Shown piece by piece: positions 62,917-64,000 of a DNA stretch of 64,000 nucleotides. Both the position numbers and the translations under genes were made by a program. Under the pieces are notes generated by a model. That model saw only the letters and a program-made list of their open reading frames with translations, was not told the DNA's origin and made no database searches. Every line of letters starts with the position of its first letter. The first letter of the stretch is position 1. The stretch comes from Hymenopellis radicata (Eukaryota; Basidiomycota; Agaricomycetes; Agaricales; Physalacriaceae), in assembly GCA_015501595.1 (NCBI GenBank), contig JADNRX010000004.1:554720-618719 (forward strand), in the 5' to 3' direction.

Positions 62917-64000
62917 ATGAGAGGTTGGTCTTCCATCCAGTCGTGTACACCGAAATTCGAATCATCATGTGCCCACAGTATCTTTCTCGACACGCTCGCC
63001 TTTCCGATGTATGGTGTGGCATTATCGGTCACAGGACTCGTTCTCTGTGTTTTAATGTCCCGATTTGCCCGCAAAGGGCCAGAGGATATCGAGAATAGAG
63101 CGCATCCAGAACTCTCGGGCATCGCTCCGTCTGCAGGCCACAGCATATTCTTCTTTCGTCTCCTGCGACTTGCTGGATGTATCGCGCTTCTGGATGCTCT
63201 ATCGCGACTTTGGTCTTGAAACCGGGTGAGGCGGTCGGCATAAGTCGCTTGAGCTCCCATCGTACCTTGAGTATCTGCATGTGTGTAACATATGTGCGTT
63301 TTCCGAACTCATTATGTTCCAGCCGACCTTACCTCTACTCAAGCTCTATGATACTGCACTCGCCGTCGCGTCCCTCAGCGCTCAACGCGACCATCGTGCC
63401 GTGGCCAAAAATCACCTGAATTTTGTCCTACTTGTGACTGCAGGTGTCATTTCATACCGCGACATCGCACCATTGGCAACGTTCAACTCTTTTCCTCGAG
63501 ACGAGTGTGAAGGCTGGCTTCTATGGATGAAAGTGGCGCTTCTGCTGGTGACGGCGGTAATCATTCCACTCGTCAGCCCTCGTGAGTATGTTCCTGCAGA
63601 CCCGGAGAACCCTCAAGCACTCCAGTCCAGAACAGACAGCTTCGTGGATCTCATTGGTTCTGTTCATTTGGATGGACAAAGTTGTCGCTGCTGCATATCG
63701 CGTCAGTCACCTCGCTGCGATGCGTTACCGCCTCTCCCAGATACTAATGGCGCGGCCTATTTGAAACGCGTGTCATTCAAGGTTCCTTCAGTATCGTTAG
63801 TCAGATGCACTCTTTCTGACATGTATCTAGCACCTCGATCCTTTCTCGGGCGCGAAAAGTCGACACATGTTCTTTGGTCTGCTTCGCGTGGCTGCACGTG
63901 AGCTTCCAGCTCTAGTCAGCGGCTTGTTTGTCCAATTATGCGCGAATTTTGCTGCGCCTGTGGGTATCAATAGGTTGCTTCGGTGAGAGATGGTCTTAGC
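62917..64000 (+). CDS. ABCC-type ABC transporter, 3' truncated by window (frame breaks)
   Basis: The N-terminal part of a basidiomycete ABCC (MRP-like) multidrug or vacuolar conjugate transporter. MRGWSSIQSCTPKFESSCAH opens it. TM segments follow (MYGVALSVTGLVLCVLMSRF; NFVLLVTAGVISYRDIAPLA; MKVALLLVTAVIIPLVSPRE), then EYVPADPENPQ, which in relatives leads into a linker with PEQTASWISLVLFIWMDKVV and AYRVSHLAA, then DALPPLPDTNGAAYLKR. The last piece before the edge is HLDPFSGAKSRHMFFGLLRV and QLCANFAAPVGINRLLR, the start of the first ABC transmembrane domain. At about 63620-63640 and 63712-63722 adjacent conserved segments lie in different frames. A junction near 63220-63270 is also unclear. 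The nucleotide-binding domains lie beyond the window. Confidence 0.8.

Overview
This 64 kb window is nuclear DNA of a filamentous basidiomycete, most likely an agaricomycete. The evidence is internal. Genes are packed on both strands with short spacers. Almost every gene is split by GT-AG introns of about 45-65 nt. The gene set is a fungal housekeeping and saprotroph mix: a P5B ATPase, Mei2-like protein, SUV420/Set9 methyltransferase, F-box/LRR protein, secreted S41 peptidase, GH1 beta-glucosidase, formate/nitrite transporter and ABCC transporter. I cannot assign a species. I saw no tRNA, rRNA, transposon, LTR or CRISPR array. Gene models were built by splicing by eye and checking that protein motifs stayed in frame. 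Internal exon borders are therefore good inferences, not transcript evidence.

Left third (1-25 kb): a CaMKK/Sak1-like kinase cut by the window edge; a HAD hydrolase and a tail-anchored aldo-keto reductase (minus strand); Tudor-SN/SND1 (plus); a mitochondrial LETM1-like protein (plus); the YVH1 phosphatase (minus); a secreted S41 peptidase (minus) divergent from an ADGF-type adenosine deaminase (plus); an F-box/LRR protein; the mitochondrial glycine decarboxylase P protein; and mitochondrial ribosomal protein bS6m.

Middle third (25-46 kb): Mei2-like RNA-binding protein, formate/nitrite transporter, class-3-like aldehyde dehydrogenase, cis-prenyltransferase, short-chain dehydrogenase, CCT zeta, GH1 beta-glucosidase, and the H4K20 methyltransferase Set9/SUV420 with long disordered tails.

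Right third (45-64 kb): four-unit polyubiquitin, the SNARE Bos1, a FAM72 homologue divergent from the rRNA-processing factor Rrp17, an intronless GNAT acetyltransferase, an MBL-fold hydrolase, a Ser/Ala-rich single-pass membrane protein built from duplicated exons, a P5B ATPase, and the 5' part of an ABCC transporter running off the edge.

These genes do not form one pathway. Shared themes are mitochondria (LETM1-like, GcvP, bS6m), ribosome maturation (YVH1, RRP17), ER/Golgi function (CPT, BOS1, P5B) and protein quality control (CCT6, polyubiquitin, F-box). The most unusual observation is a scatter of single-base reading-frame breaks in otherwise well-conserved genes (YVH1, S41 peptidase, F-box, CPT, MBL, ABCC). 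Most are what one missing base would produce. A consensus-sequence error is the likeliest cause, but it matters for every gene model here. I found no convincing novel multi-gene system.
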